A program made the translations under genes and the position numbers. Positions 8,413 to 16,442 of a stretch of 64,000 nucleotides of DNA are shown here, piece by piece. The stretch comes from an uncultured bacterium (lineage in GTDB: Bacteria; Actinomycetota; Coriobacteriia; Coriobacteriales; Coriobacteriaceae). Within the stretch, counting starts at the first letter, position 1; each line of letters starts with the position of its first letter. The stretch is from contig CAJMMD010000004.1 of NCBI GenBank assembly GCA_905214465.1, positions 50,342 to 114,341 on the forward strand, in the 5' to 3' direction. The notes under the pieces were generated by a model, which was not told the origin of the DNA, ran no database searches, and worked only from the letters and a program-made list of their open reading frames with translations.

Positions 8413-8419
8413 ATCAACG

Positions 8420-9604
8420 TCACATCTTTCGCAAATAATTCAATTGAAACACAACTACCATCATAATTGAAAATACACCAAGTCCTGTAACGAGAATTGA
8501 GAACATCGCGATGCTCGTGAACAGGGAAACAAGAAGTGTTGAAATAACAACAGCAACCGATTGCAAAGACTCCCTAATTGAAAACAGGCTTATCGATTCA
8601 GATCCGTCTCTCGCCAAATCCTGCAGCGATGTTATGAGAAGCACATCTTGAATGGCGTTTCCGGCACCGACGATAAAAAGGAAAATAAACGATATCCCAG
8701 ACGCATAGCGATAGCCAAACGCCAGATACGCACCGAGCGCAAGATACGTCACAAAACAATATGATTTAACGCAATCGGAACCACTGATTAAACGACCGTA
8801 TATTGTATTTCCGAACAACAGTCCGATTGTAAGACTACTCTGAAGGAATCCATATTGTATCGATGACGAGTCAAATTGCAATTGCGCTATAGCTGGCAAA
8901 AGAGAATTCAGAGAGCCGAATGCCACGCCACTAGAAATATCGATTAATAGGAAACCAATTGCCAAGTGCTTCGCGCTAAGATCACTAAATGCAGTCCTGT
9001 TTTTTTCATTTTTGCTTATTCCCTCTTTATCATTAACCTCGATAACCGACGGAACATCTCGCAGCAACCAGAACGACGCGGCAAAAGAAAGCGCGTCTAA
9101 TGCAAGAACAGCCTCCGCCCCAAATTGAGCGACAACAAAACCGCCGGCAACTGGCCCCAGAACCATCATCAAATTCTGCAGGAACCCAAACGAATTATTA
9201 ATTACGTCGCGATTGATACTATTCGTATTGGCTCTTAACAACGAGTAAAAGCAGGGCATTTCTACCGTTCGGCAAAGCGATACCGCGCACGTAATAGCAA
9301 ACATACTCCATTTACTATCAACAAAAATATAGCAAACGAATAATCCCGCGCGAATTAAGTCTGCCAATCTCATGGCCTGCAGTGTCCCGATACCCATCTT
9401 CTGAGGCAGCTGCGCGAGCGCAACTGAAAACAGAGAGGGGGCAAATCTGCAGCAGACCATCAAAGCAGTTGCAGAAACATCGTGAGTTACCTCGTAAATC
9501 AGCATTGGCAAAGCAATATTCGCACACCAATTGCCTATTTCGCTTATCCCTCTAGCAATATATAGGACCCGAACCGGACGGCTAGCTCTCAATACCGTGA
9601 ACAT
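8420..9604 (-). CDS. MFS transporter (MFS_3/EntS-like), likely exporter
   Basis: This 394-residue membrane protein has about 12 hydrophobic segments. Its N-terminal ISEIGNWCANIALPMLIYEV resembles the EntS/MFS_3 exporter branch, and QNLMMVLGPVAGGFVV is a typical fifth-helix motif. In this operon it most plausibly exports the modified peptide; this is inferred from context. The ATG at 9604 (preceded by GTG at 9607) overlaps the end of the DUF2087 gene by 23 bases, indicating coupling. It is AT-rich like its neighbours. Confidence 0.88.
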   Translation of the reverse strand: MFTVLRASRPVRVLYIARGISEIGNWCANIALPMLIYEVTHDVSATALMVCCRFAPSLFSVALAQLPQKMGIGTLQAMRLADLIRAGLFVCYIFVDSKWSMFAITCAVSLCRTVEMPCFYSLLRANTNSINRDVINNSFGFLQNLMMVLGPVAGGFVVAQFGAEAVLALDALSFAASFWLLRDVPSVIEVNDKEGISKNEKNRTAFSDLSAKHLAIGFLLIDISSGVAFGSLNSLLPAIAQLQFDSSSIQYGFLQSSLTIGLLFGNTIYGRLISGSDCVKSYCFVTYLALGAYLAFGYRYASGISFIFLFIVGAGNAIQDVLLITSLQDLARDGSESISLFSIRESLQSVAVVISTLLVSLFTSIAMFSILVTGLGVFSIMMVVVFQLNYLRKM

Positions 9605-9863
9605 CACGATTAACCTCGTATTTCAGGCCTCGTTCATCCCTTAATAGGAATCCATAATCAACCAAGTACCGCCTCAACACGGCATAATCAGGATAGAGCT
9701 GTGACAGCACACGATTAACCTGAAGCTCCGTATAACTTGTATTTAATTCAAAGAAAGAGACGGCCCATAGCAGCATGATTCTTTTATAGCTTTCCTTTTT
9801 TGGAATTGAAACCAGCTCGCCATTCTTGAGAAATCGTTTTTTAAAGTCTATTAGCTCATCCAT
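9582..9863 (-). CDS. Stand-alone DUF2087 protein, possible regulator
   Basis: This 93-residue protein fits the DUF2087 domain nearly from end to end: FLKNGELVSIPKKESYKRI, then YTELQVNRVL, YPDYAVLRRYLVDYGFL and a final Y. DUF2087 usually forms the C-terminal part of ArsR- or MarR-type regulators; here it stands alone as first gene of the peptide operon. The ATG at 9863 follows GGAGG at 7 bases. A regulatory role is inferred from the family and its place next to the promoter. It may instead bind the peptide or a metal complex. Confidence 0.75.
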   Translation of the reverse strand: MDELIDFKKRFLKNGELVSIPKKESYKRIMLLWAVSFFELNTSYTELQVNRVLSQLYPDYAVLRRYLVDYGFLLRDERGLKYEVNRDVHGIES

Positions 9864-9937
9864 TCACATCCTCCATTTCATACGCATCTAATACTAAAAA
9901 TGCATACGCTTTAGGTCATCGCATTCAGCTTCTTTAT

Positions 9938-9957
9938 TCGAACTAAACTCGAACTAA
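9938..9957 (-). promoter_or_regulatory. Direct repeats TTAGTTCGA, one helical turn apart, before the peptide operon
   Basis: TTAGTTCGA occurs twice on the minus strand with an 11-base period (9949-9957, 9938-9946), about 75-95 bases before the DUF2087 start. Further down, ATGACC and TAGTAT at 17-base spacing are a weak promoter candidate. The repeats look like an operator for a protein binding one face of the helix. Confidence 0.45.
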
Positions 9958-9963
9958 TCTAAA

Positions 9964-10182
9964 TTATTTGCTCAGACACTCTTCGAAAGCTCGTTTTTCA
10001 CTCTGAGTAAAATGCCCTTCCCAGTCAGTCCACGAACAGGAAGGCAACTCACAACGAGCGGAGTCGAAGCCCTCTGCCGTCGGTCGCTCAAAATGCACGA
10101 TAACCTTTTCAATATCGCCATCTGTAATCAGGTCAGAATGAATGACCTCGGTTCCATCTTCGAATGTCATATACGGGTACAT
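9964..10182 (-). CDS. Small conserved hypothetical protein (72 aa)
   Basis: The protein begins MYPYMTFEDGTEVIHSDL and contains HFERPTAEGFDSARCELPS. I recall very similar small proteins in Clostridia and their mobile elements, but none with a known function. The ATG at 10182 is chosen because GAGGTGG precedes it; the longer frame up to 10437 has no coding character. There is no membrane segment. It lies between the AT-rich peptide operon and the flanking chromosome, so it could belong to the same acquired segment. Confidence 0.75.
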   Translation of the reverse strand: MYPYMTFEDGTEVIHSDLITDGDIEKVIVHFERPTAEGFDSARCELPSCSWTDWEGHFTQSEKRAFEECLSK

Positions 10183-10356
10183 CACGTAAACCACCTCGCA
10201 AACATAAATCCAGTTTAGCATCAAGCTATTGCACCAAAGACAGCAGGCCCCCTTGATGAGTTGATGGTATCTGTTAAATGTCACGTATGATTCACATCTG
10301 GTGGGTACCCTGATGGCTACACGAAACGAAGCAGATTTACACCGGGAGGACCCCGT

Positions 10357-11301
10357 ATGACAACCAAGTACACCGACGCGCCGCGCACGCGCGTCATAAC
10401 GCCGGCATCGCTCAACAACGGCGTGCACGAGAACCATTCCATCGGACAGACCATGGCCATCGCGCCCAAAAAGGGCCTGTTCGATGACATTTCCATTCCC
10501 CAGATCATCGCCGGCGCCGCAGCTGCCGCCACGAGCGTGGCGCTTGCCTCCAAGATTGGTATCGCTGGTTCAGTAATTGGTGCCGCCGTGAGCTCGGTCA
10601 TCACCGTTGTGTCCTCGCAGGTCTACCGCCACTTTATCTCTGCCAGCGCCGAAGCCCTCAAAGGTACGCACGCCGCCGTCGACTACCCCGCCGGCGCCTA
10701 TGAGCCCGTTGAGCTTAATGCCGAGGAGCACCTGGGCGGCGCCGCGACTACGCAGGAGATGCGTCAGGTCGCGGGACGCGCGACCACGGCGCGCGTCGCC
10801 CCCAACAGCCTGCGCGCCAAGGCGGCGGAAGAGCGCAGCCAGACGCAAAAGAAGGTCATCATCTTCTCGATCGCCATCGCCATCGTCGCGGTTATCGCCT
10901 GCGCCGGCGCCATCCTTATAACCACCGCCGGTGAGGGTCTGGGCGAGCGCCCCGAGCCAATCCTTTCGTCGCGCACGACCGAGCAAGACGCGGACAGCGC
11001 CGGCCAATCGCAAAGCCAGCAGAACGACTCACAGGCCAACTCCGCACCCACCGATTCTTCCTCGACCACCCCTGATCAGTCGCAAGGCACCGATTCCTCT
11101 TCGAACAGCGGCGGCACACAATCCGGAACGACCGACTCCAGCCAAACGACCGACGGCTCTCAGCAGAGCACGGGTGACCAGACGAGCGGCAATGCATCGG
11201 GCACGGGCTCAACCGACAACAGCAACACAAACAGCTCGAGCGGAACCGCATCCGGCACGGCATCCGACAGCTCGAGCCAAGGCACGACATCGGGCAACTA
11301 A
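10357..11301 (+). CDS. Membrane protein with Ser/Thr-rich extracellular tail, unknown
   Basis: This 314-residue protein has a hydrophobic Ala/Gly-rich segment at about 47-90 (IIAGAAAAATSVALASKIG), a strong membrane helix at about 167-192 and then a tail of more than 100 residues rich in Ser, Thr, Gln, Asn and Gly. The tail looks like an extracellular low-complexity stalk. No catalytic motif is visible. GGGAGG precedes the ATG. It is a single gene with GC-rich, repetitive codon use in the tail. I cannot assign a function; similar proteins appear typical of Coriobacteria. Confidence 0.8.
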   Translation: MTTKYTDAPRTRVITPASLNNGVHENHSIGQTMAIAPKKGLFDDISIPQIIAGAAAAATSVALASKIGIAGSVIGAAVSSVITVVSSQVYRHFISASAEALKGTHAAVDYPAGAYEPVELNAEEHLGGAATTQEMRQVAGRATTARVAPNSLRAKAAEERSQTQKKVIIFSIAIAIVAVIACAGAILITTAGEGLGERPEPILSSRTTEQDADSAGQSQSQQNDSQANSAPTDSSSTTPDQSQGTDSSSNSGGTQSGTTDSSQTTDGSQQSTGDQTSGNASGTGSTDNSNTNSSSGTASGTASDSSSQGTTSGN

Positions 11302-11439
11302 GCACGATCGCCTCTCACAGATAACCGACCTGTATAACGGGCGCGAACCGGCAACGGTCGCGCCCGTTTGCTTTGGGCGCCGAGGTGGCAAGCCCTGCGC
11401 GATGGTAAGATGCTTTGGTGTGTAAAGAGGAGATTTGCC

Positions 11440-12747
11440 ATGAGCAAGACAATAGTTAAGCCCACGCTATCGCTGGGCAACCACATCTATCTGTATCGCC
11501 TGCTGCGCGATGCGATTGGATGCGGCAAGCAAACGTTTATGACACAGGTCGAGGAGACACTCGCCGCTGGCGATATGACCGCTTATGACCTGGGCTTCGA
11601 GTCCACGCGCGAGCTGCTCGAGGAACTCGACGACTGCATTAAGCTGACCGTCTTTAAGGGCGGACGTCTGTATGCCACCGTCATCGCCAATGAGGCCTGG
11701 GATGCTGCCCTTGCCAAGGGCGAGGACAAGCCCAAGGCCGCCAAGGGCGCCAAGCAGTCCTACAAAAAGAAAAAGCGCGGCGAGAAGGACCTGAAGGCCG
11801 TGCGTCCCAAGCACGTTAAGCGTCCCGAGCCCGAGTCCGTGGCCGAAGTCGCTCCGGAGCCCGAGCCCGAGGTAGAGGCTGAAGTCACTGCTGAAGTAAC
11901 GGCAGAGGTCGAAACTGAAATCGCTGCCACGACCGAGCCCGAAGTCATGGCTGAGCAGGAAGCCGCCGTTGAGCTCAACGAGGTTCCCAAGTCGAAAGCC
12001 GAAGAAACCGCCGGCCAACCCGAGACGCCTGCGTTCCAAAACAGCGATGTCTTTGGCGACAACGCCGAGGACGACCAGTCCGACGAGCCCGCGAATCAAG
12101 ACGCTACCGAGGCGACGCCGGAACCCGAGACGCCGCAGCCCGCCATCTCGCTCACGGTTGTCTATGACCCCGAGAACGCCAACGCCGGCATCACCACCAT
12201 GGTATCCACGCCGGTCGAGGCCAAGCCGAACGTCGAGGCAGAGGACACTCCGCAGGCCGGTGCCAAAACCGGGACCGAAGACACGTCCATCTCCGTGGAA
12301 CCGACAGATTCCATAGCTAAGCCAGAAGCGGCATCTGAGTCTGCACCTGTCATTGAGTCCGCATCCGCACCCGCCTGTGACCAGGCTCCCACACCTGCAC
12401 CGACTCCGGTCCCCAATTCAGCACCGGCCCCCGCTCCCGCAGCACCGACCATCCCCGGGGACTTCCCCATCGATTTCGCGACCGAGGTCTTCTGCCCTAG
12501 TCCGCTGCTGCACCAGCTGTCGACTTATCTCCCCTACGGCGCCGACACCCTCGGCATCGTCGGCGAGTACTACTGGATCGCTCGCGAGCGCGGTACCATC
12601 GAGGCTGGCCGTAACCGCGCGAGCTTCCCCCTGCGCTACACACAGGCCGGCAAACGCCACGAAGTCACCGTACGCATTCGCCGCAACACCACCGGCGGCC
12701 TCGGAGCCACCTGGGCCATCGACAAGGTCGAAGCCCCGGTCGAGTAA
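11440..12747 (+). CDS. Hypothetical protein with LOTUS/OST-HTH-like N-terminus and acidic Pro-rich linker
   Basis: This protein of 435 residues has three parts. Residues 1-90 (QVEETLAAG, then AYDLGFESTRELLEELDD) resemble an OST-HTH/LOTUS winged-helix module, and are followed by a Lys-rich patch (QSYKKKKRGEKDLK). Residues about 125-340 are low-complexity Glu/Pro/Ala/Thr. The last 90 residues form a folded domain (CPSPLLHQLSTYLPYG, then RNTTGGLGATWAI). The ATG at 11440 follows AAAGAGGAG. LOTUS domains bind RNA in other proteins, so an RNA-related role is possible but unproven. A terminator follows the stop. Confidence 0.75.
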   Translation: MSKTIVKPTLSLGNHIYLYRLLRDAIGCGKQTFMTQVEETLAAGDMTAYDLGFESTRELLEELDDCIKLTVFKGGRLYATVIANEAWDAALAKGEDKPKAAKGAKQSYKKKKRGEKDLKAVRPKHVKRPEPESVAEVAPEPEPEVEAEVTAEVTAEVETEIAATTEPEVMAEQEAAVELNEVPKSKAEETAGQPETPAFQNSDVFGDNAEDDQSDEPANQDATEATPEPETPQPAISLTVVYDPENANAGITTMVSTPVEAKPNVEAEDTPQAGAKTGTEDTSISVEPTDSIAKPEAASESAPVIESASAPACDQAPTPAPTPVPNSAPAPAPAAPTIPGDFPIDFATEVFCPSPLLHQLSTYLPYGADTLGIVGEYYWIARERGTIEAGRNRASFPLRYTQAGKRHEVTVRIRRNTTGGLGATWAIDKVEAPVE

Positions 12748-12788
12748 AAAACGGCCTCGGATAGCCAATTGACCATCCGAGGCCGTTT
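12748..12788. terminator. Bidirectional terminator between convergent genes
   Basis: AAACGGCCTCGGAT (12749-12762) pairs perfectly with ATCCGAGGCCGTTT (12775-12788). On the minus strand TTTTTT follows, so it strongly ends the lipoprotein operon; on the plus strand the T-run is short. Confidence 0.88.
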
Positions 12789-12801
12789 GAATTCAGGCCT
12801 T

Positions 12802-13206
12802 TTAGTTGTCATCGGCGCATATAGACACCAGAGAAGCAAGCTCATCCTCAAGTTGCGGAGCAAAGTATCTAAAAGAAACCTGCGCTCCAGTCGGTATCGA
12901 CTCAATCATATTCGCAGCATTATCTGAAACTCGGTACGATGCAGTTTCACCTGTCTTCAAATCCTCTATTGAGCAGACAGCGTCTTCAGCATCAATCGAC
13001 CTAAGCACGCCTTCTCCTTGTAACATCACATCGGCATGCCCGCCAGCTATTTCTAATGAACCTGAGTCTGTCGCAGTCACTTCTCCGGAACCTCCGCGCG
13101 ATATCTCTTCCTTTGTTGAACAGCCCACCAATGAAGCCATCAGCACCAAAGACAGAGCTAGACGAATCGCCCTACTTCGAAAAAGTCGTTCCATAAGTCC
13201 ACGCAT
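12802..13206 (-). CDS. Small lipoprotein
   Basis: The N-terminus has basic residues, then a hydrophobic stretch ending in the lipobox LVGC, so the mature protein would be lipid-anchored from that Cys. The mature part, about 105 residues, is unrecognised (SGEVTATDSGSLEIAGGH and YRVSDNAANMIESIPTG). In-frame starts exist at 13221, 13206 and 13194, all overlapping the upstream gene; the choice is uncertain. The overlap with the exported cysteine-peptidase-like gene suggests co-translation and a shared role at the cell surface, perhaps as inhibitor or partner. Confidence 0.75.
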   Translation of the reverse strand: MRGLMERLFRSRAIRLALSLVLMASLVGCSTKEEISRGGSGEVTATDSGSLEIAGGHADVMLQGEGVLRSIDAEDAVCSIEDLKTGETASYRVSDNAANMIESIPTGAQVSFRYFAPQLEDELASLVSICADDN

Positions 13207-14299
13207 AATAGCTCTGATCATACTTCAGGAAGGATAAAGATGAATTCCAGCCGTCCGCTATGCCAATCATCTGCCTTGTCTCTCCAGTTTTCTTACCAGT
13301 AAGTGTGGCGTAAGCCTCCGCTGTTACAGAATGGGCTGATCCGTTGTACAAACTCGCATGTAAAACATTCGGTCTATTAGAGTTAATCTCATTTTGAATG
13401 CTCGCGATAGCCGGAGAGGAGACAGTGCGGGCGATAAGAGTACTTCCTCTGCTTGCGCAGTAATTTGTAAACCCCGTTGCACAGGTTGATATCGGCGTTC
13501 CGCCCAAAACAACGCCGGGAACAGTCTGTTCTTCATCGGAAAGAGCATGGGTATTGGTGTAATTCCATATCTGCATATATTGCGAAGGGTCGCTATATAA
13601 ATTGGCAATGCCATACAGTTCCGCAACGTTCGAAAAAGCTGTCACCATACAAGCATAGTGGGCAGTAAGCCTCTTAATCTCGCTTTCATCATATGACATA
13701 AACTGAGAAATGGAACGAAATCCAGATACTGTGTAATCCTGCATTTGAGTTGCGTAAATTACGACATCGTTCCAGCTTGAAGGTTTATTCGATAAAACGA
13801 CAGGCCGTCCTTCTATGGAAACAGCCGGGATTGTTCTTCCGCAATTTGTTGTTATTGAACCGTCCAAAGATTGCACACCGAATTCGAATGGATTGATCAT
13901 TACGACTGGGTTATTGAAAGAATAAGACTCAACACCAAGATCTCCTCCCCGATCCATAGGGCTGACTAAGCCGTCTCCAAAACGATATCCCGTAAGTATT
14001 TCATCATCTGAAGCATCTAAAACCAAATAGCCCGCGGCTCTATTGAATGTCACAACCGGAACAATGTAGCCAAGCGGGGACCCATCAACGTCTACAAAAG
14101 GAATAGGGTCAGAGGGCGTATACGAAGAGCCGAGGAGTCCCTTTATATATTTATCGGCAAGCTCTTGCGCAATTTCTGAAGTAAATTGTATCTGCTCACC
14201 ATCAATATTGCCCGTCGAAGCAAAAACCTCTTTCGGACGTGCGGCTAAGGCGACAATTGAAGACGCGACAAGTTGCAGAAAACGACGACGCGAAAGCAT
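13172..14299 (-). CDS. Tat-exported papain-like (C39/C10-type) cysteine peptidase-like protein
   Basis: This 375-residue protein starts with the twin-arginine motif SRRRFLQL and a hydrophobic stretch ending near FAS. Residues about 35-130 look like a streptopain-type propeptide (IPFVDVDGSPLGYIVPVV). The segment AHYACMVTAFSNVAELYG (about 214-231) fits the catalytic-Cys helix, and NGSAHSVTAEAYA (about 315-327) the catalytic-His strand. The gene is AT-richer than its neighbours, suggesting transfer. Catalytic assignment is by pattern only; the exact family (C39_2 or C10) is open. It is read with the lipoprotein, with a striking dyad upstream. Confidence 0.75.
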   Translation of the reverse strand: MLSRRRFLQLVASSIVALAARPKEVFASTGNIDGEQIQFTSEIAQELADKYIKGLLGSSYTPSDPIPFVDVDGSPLGYIVPVVTFNRAAGYLVLDASDDEILTGYRFGDGLVSPMDRGGDLGVESYSFNNPVVMINPFEFGVQSLDGSITTNCGRTIPAVSIEGRPVVLSNKPSSWNDVVIYATQMQDYTVSGFRSISQFMSYDESEIKRLTAHYACMVTAFSNVAELYGIANLYSDPSQYMQIWNYTNTHALSDEEQTVPGVVLGGTPISTCATGFTNYCASRGSTLIARTVSSPAIASIQNEINSNRPNVLHASLYNGSAHSVTAEAYATLTGKKTGETRQMIGIADGWNSSLSFLKYDQSYYAWTYGTTFSK

Positions 14300-14343
14300 A
14301 TGTTCTTCTTTCTAGAGGAGCGACTTATAAGATACTCCTATTC

Positions 14344-14379
14344 TATAACCTTTTTTGTAACGTTACAGCACTGGTTATA
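14344..14379. promoter_or_regulatory. Symmetric nested dyad upstream of the exported peptidase gene
   Basis: The perfect palindrome TGTAACGTTACA (14356-14367) is flanked at equal five-base distances by TATAACC (14344-14350) and GGTTATA (14373-14379). The 36-bp symmetrical site lies 45-80 bases before the start, overlapping the likely promoter. It looks like an operator for a dimeric or tetrameric regulator. The rest of the 14300-14541 gap shows no gene. Confidence 0.6.
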
Positions 14380-14541
14380 TTTCAATTCGATTTGCTTATG
14401 TCCTTGTAGCCCAATACGTCTTTACGTTTTAAACGGAATTAGAAAATCACTCATAGCAAAAACGGGCTTTAATCCCAAAGAGATGACTTTGATTATGAAT
14501 CAAACCAGCAGCCAGGGCATAGCTGCAGTGCAATTGCTACA

Positions 14542-14571
14542 AGAAAGGCCGCCCTTGCTGGCGGCCTTTCT
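14542..14571. terminator. Intrinsic terminator of ettA
   Basis: AGAAAGGCCGCC and GGCGGCCTTTCT form a perfect 12-base stem with a six-base loop, ending 9 bases beyond the ettA stop. T-rich arms on both strands mean it may act both ways. Confidence 0.85.
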
Positions 14572-14579
14572 ACTTGCTA

Positions 14580-16259
14580 CTAATCGCGCGTCAGCTTGCG
14601 GTGAATACGATGCGGCTGGGCTGCGTCCTCGCCCAGGCGCTCGATACGGTTGGCCTGATAGGCCTCGAAGTTGCCCTCGAACCAATACCAGTTGCCCGGA
14701 TTCTCGTCGGTGCCCTCCCACGCCAGGATGTGCGTGGCGACGCGGTCCAGGAACATACGGTCGTGGCTAATGACCACCGAGCAGCCCGGGAACTCGAGCA
14801 GCGCCGCTTCAAGCGAGGACAGCGTCTCGACGTCGAGGTCGTTCGTGGGCTCGTCGAGGAGCAGCAGGTTGCCGCCCTGCTTGAGCGTAAGCGCCAAGTT
14901 CAGACGGTTGCGCTCGCCACCGGAGAGTACGCCAGCGCGCTTCTGCTGGTCCTGGCCCTTAAAGCCAAAGCTCGCCACATAAGCGCGGCTCGGAACCTCG
15001 GTCTCGCCGACCATCATGTGGTCCAGGCCATCCGAGACGACCTCCCACAGGTTCTTGTCGGGGTCGATGCCGGAACGGTTCTGGTCGACGTAAGAAATCT
15101 TGACGGTCTCGCCCACCTCGAGCTCGCCCGAAGTCAGCGGCTCCAGGCCCACAATCGTCTTGAACAGCGTGGTCTTACCGACACCGTTGGGGCCGATAAC
15201 GCCCACAATGCCGTTGCGCGGCAGGGTGAACGAAAGGTCATCGATGAGCACGCGGCCATCGAACTCCTTGTGCAGGTGATGGGCCTCGAGCACCTTGTTG
15301 CCCAGACGCGGGCCCACAGGGATGCGGATGTCGGTCCAGTCGAGCTTCTGGCTTGCGCGGGCCTCGGCCTCCATCTCCTCGTAGCGAGCCAGACGGGCCT
15401 TGTTCTTGGCCTGGCGAGCCTTGGGCGAGCTGCGTACCCACTCGAGCTCGGCCTCCATGCGCTTGGCGAGCTTGGCATCGCGGTTGCCCTGCGCCTCAAT
15501 ACGCGCGGCCTTGGTCTCCAGATACGTGGAGTAGTTGCCCTTGTAGGGATAAAGGTGGCCGCGGTCGACCTCGCAGATCCACTCGGCAACGTTATCCAGG
15601 AAGTAGCGATCGTGCGTGACGGCAAGCACCGCGCCCTGGTAGTTGTGCAGGAAGTGCTCGAGCCACAGGATCGACTCGGCGTCCAAGTGGTTGGTGGGCT
15701 CGTCGAGCAGCAGCAGGTCGGGAGCCTCGAGCAGCAGTTTGCACAGCGCCACGCGACGACGCTCGCCGCCGGAGAGCACGTTAACCGGCATGTCGGAATC
15801 GGGCAGCTGCAAGGCGTCCATGGCCTGGCCGAGCTTGGAATCGATATCCCAGCCGTCGGCGGTATCAATCTCGTCCTGGAGCTTGCCCATCTCGGCCATG
15901 AGGGCGTCCATGTCGCAATCCGGGTCGCACATCTCCTCGCCGATCTTATTGAAGCGATCGACCTTGGCGATCATATCGCCAAACGCCATGCGCACGTTCT
16001 CGATAACGGTCTTGTCGTCGTCGAGCGGCGGTTCCTGCTGCAGGATACCCACGGTGTAGCCGGGGGTGAGCCTGGCATCGCCGTTTGAGACCTCCTCGAT
16101 ACCGGCCATGATCTTGAGCAGGGTCGACTTGCCCATGCCGTTGGGGCCCACGACACCGATCTTGGCACCGGGGTAGAAGCTCAGGGTCACGTCGTCAAGG
16201 ATTACCTTGTCGCCATGGGCCTTGCGAGCCTGATACATCTGGTAGATAAACTCCGCCAT
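14580..16259 (-). CDS. ettA: Energy-dependent translational throttle protein EttA (ABC-F ATPase)
   Basis: This 559-residue soluble ABC-F protein has two ATPase domains and no membrane segments. Walker A motifs are GPNGMGKS (about 38-45) and GPNGVGKT in the second half; signatures are LSGGERRRV and LSGGERNRL, each followed by LLLDEPTN. The length and the opening MAEFIYQMYQARKAHG match EttA, which binds the ribosomal E site and gates translation according to ATP/ADP. The ATG at 16259 follows AAAGGAT. It is a single gene with a terminator on both sides. Confidence 0.95.
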   Translation of the reverse strand: MAEFIYQMYQARKAHGDKVILDDVTLSFYPGAKIGVVGPNGMGKSTLLKIMAGIEEVSNGDARLTPGYTVGILQQEPPLDDDKTVIENVRMAFGDMIAKVDRFNKIGEEMCDPDCDMDALMAEMGKLQDEIDTADGWDIDSKLGQAMDALQLPDSDMPVNVLSGGERRRVALCKLLLEAPDLLLLDEPTNHLDAESILWLEHFLHNYQGAVLAVTHDRYFLDNVAEWICEVDRGHLYPYKGNYSTYLETKAARIEAQGNRDAKLAKRMEAELEWVRSSPKARQAKNKARLARYEEMEAEARASQKLDWTDIRIPVGPRLGNKVLEAHHLHKEFDGRVLIDDLSFTLPRNGIVGVIGPNGVGKTTLFKTIVGLEPLTSGELEVGETVKISYVDQNRSGIDPDKNLWEVVSDGLDHMMVGETEVPSRAYVASFGFKGQDQQKRAGVLSGGERNRLNLALTLKQGGNLLLLDEPTNDLDVETLSSLEAALLEFPGCSVVISHDRMFLDRVATHILAWEGTDENPGNWYWFEGNFEAYQANRIERLGEDAAQPHRIHRKLTRD

Positions 16260-16349
16260 TTGCCTGTTTTATCCTTTCTACCTGCTGTTTCCCTATTCTT
16301 GTTTCGCTTTAGTGGAAACGAAATGAGGAAATCAGCTCTGAAACTTAAC

Positions 16350-16377
16350 GAAAAAGGGGCATGGTTGCCCACGCCCC
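16350..16377 (-). terminator. Intrinsic terminator after the sdpI-like gene
   Basis: On the minus strand GGGGCGTGG pairs with CCATGCCCC (one G-U pair) around a four-base loop, then TTTTT. It separates the sdpRI-like pair from ettA. Confidence 0.82.
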
Positions 16378-16442
16378 TAATACTACCTGGGAAAAGTCCC
16401 CCAGAACATACTATGAACTGCGTACGCTAGTTTTCCGCAACC

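Noticed and set aside
10183..10437. Longer start for the 72-residue protein
   Set aside because: The extra 85 codons are Arg/Cys-rich without coding character, and the ATG at 10182 has a proper ribosome site.
14574..16088. 504-codon open frame antisense to ettA
   Set aside because: No ribosome site or family likeness; it mirrors the ABC-F gene.
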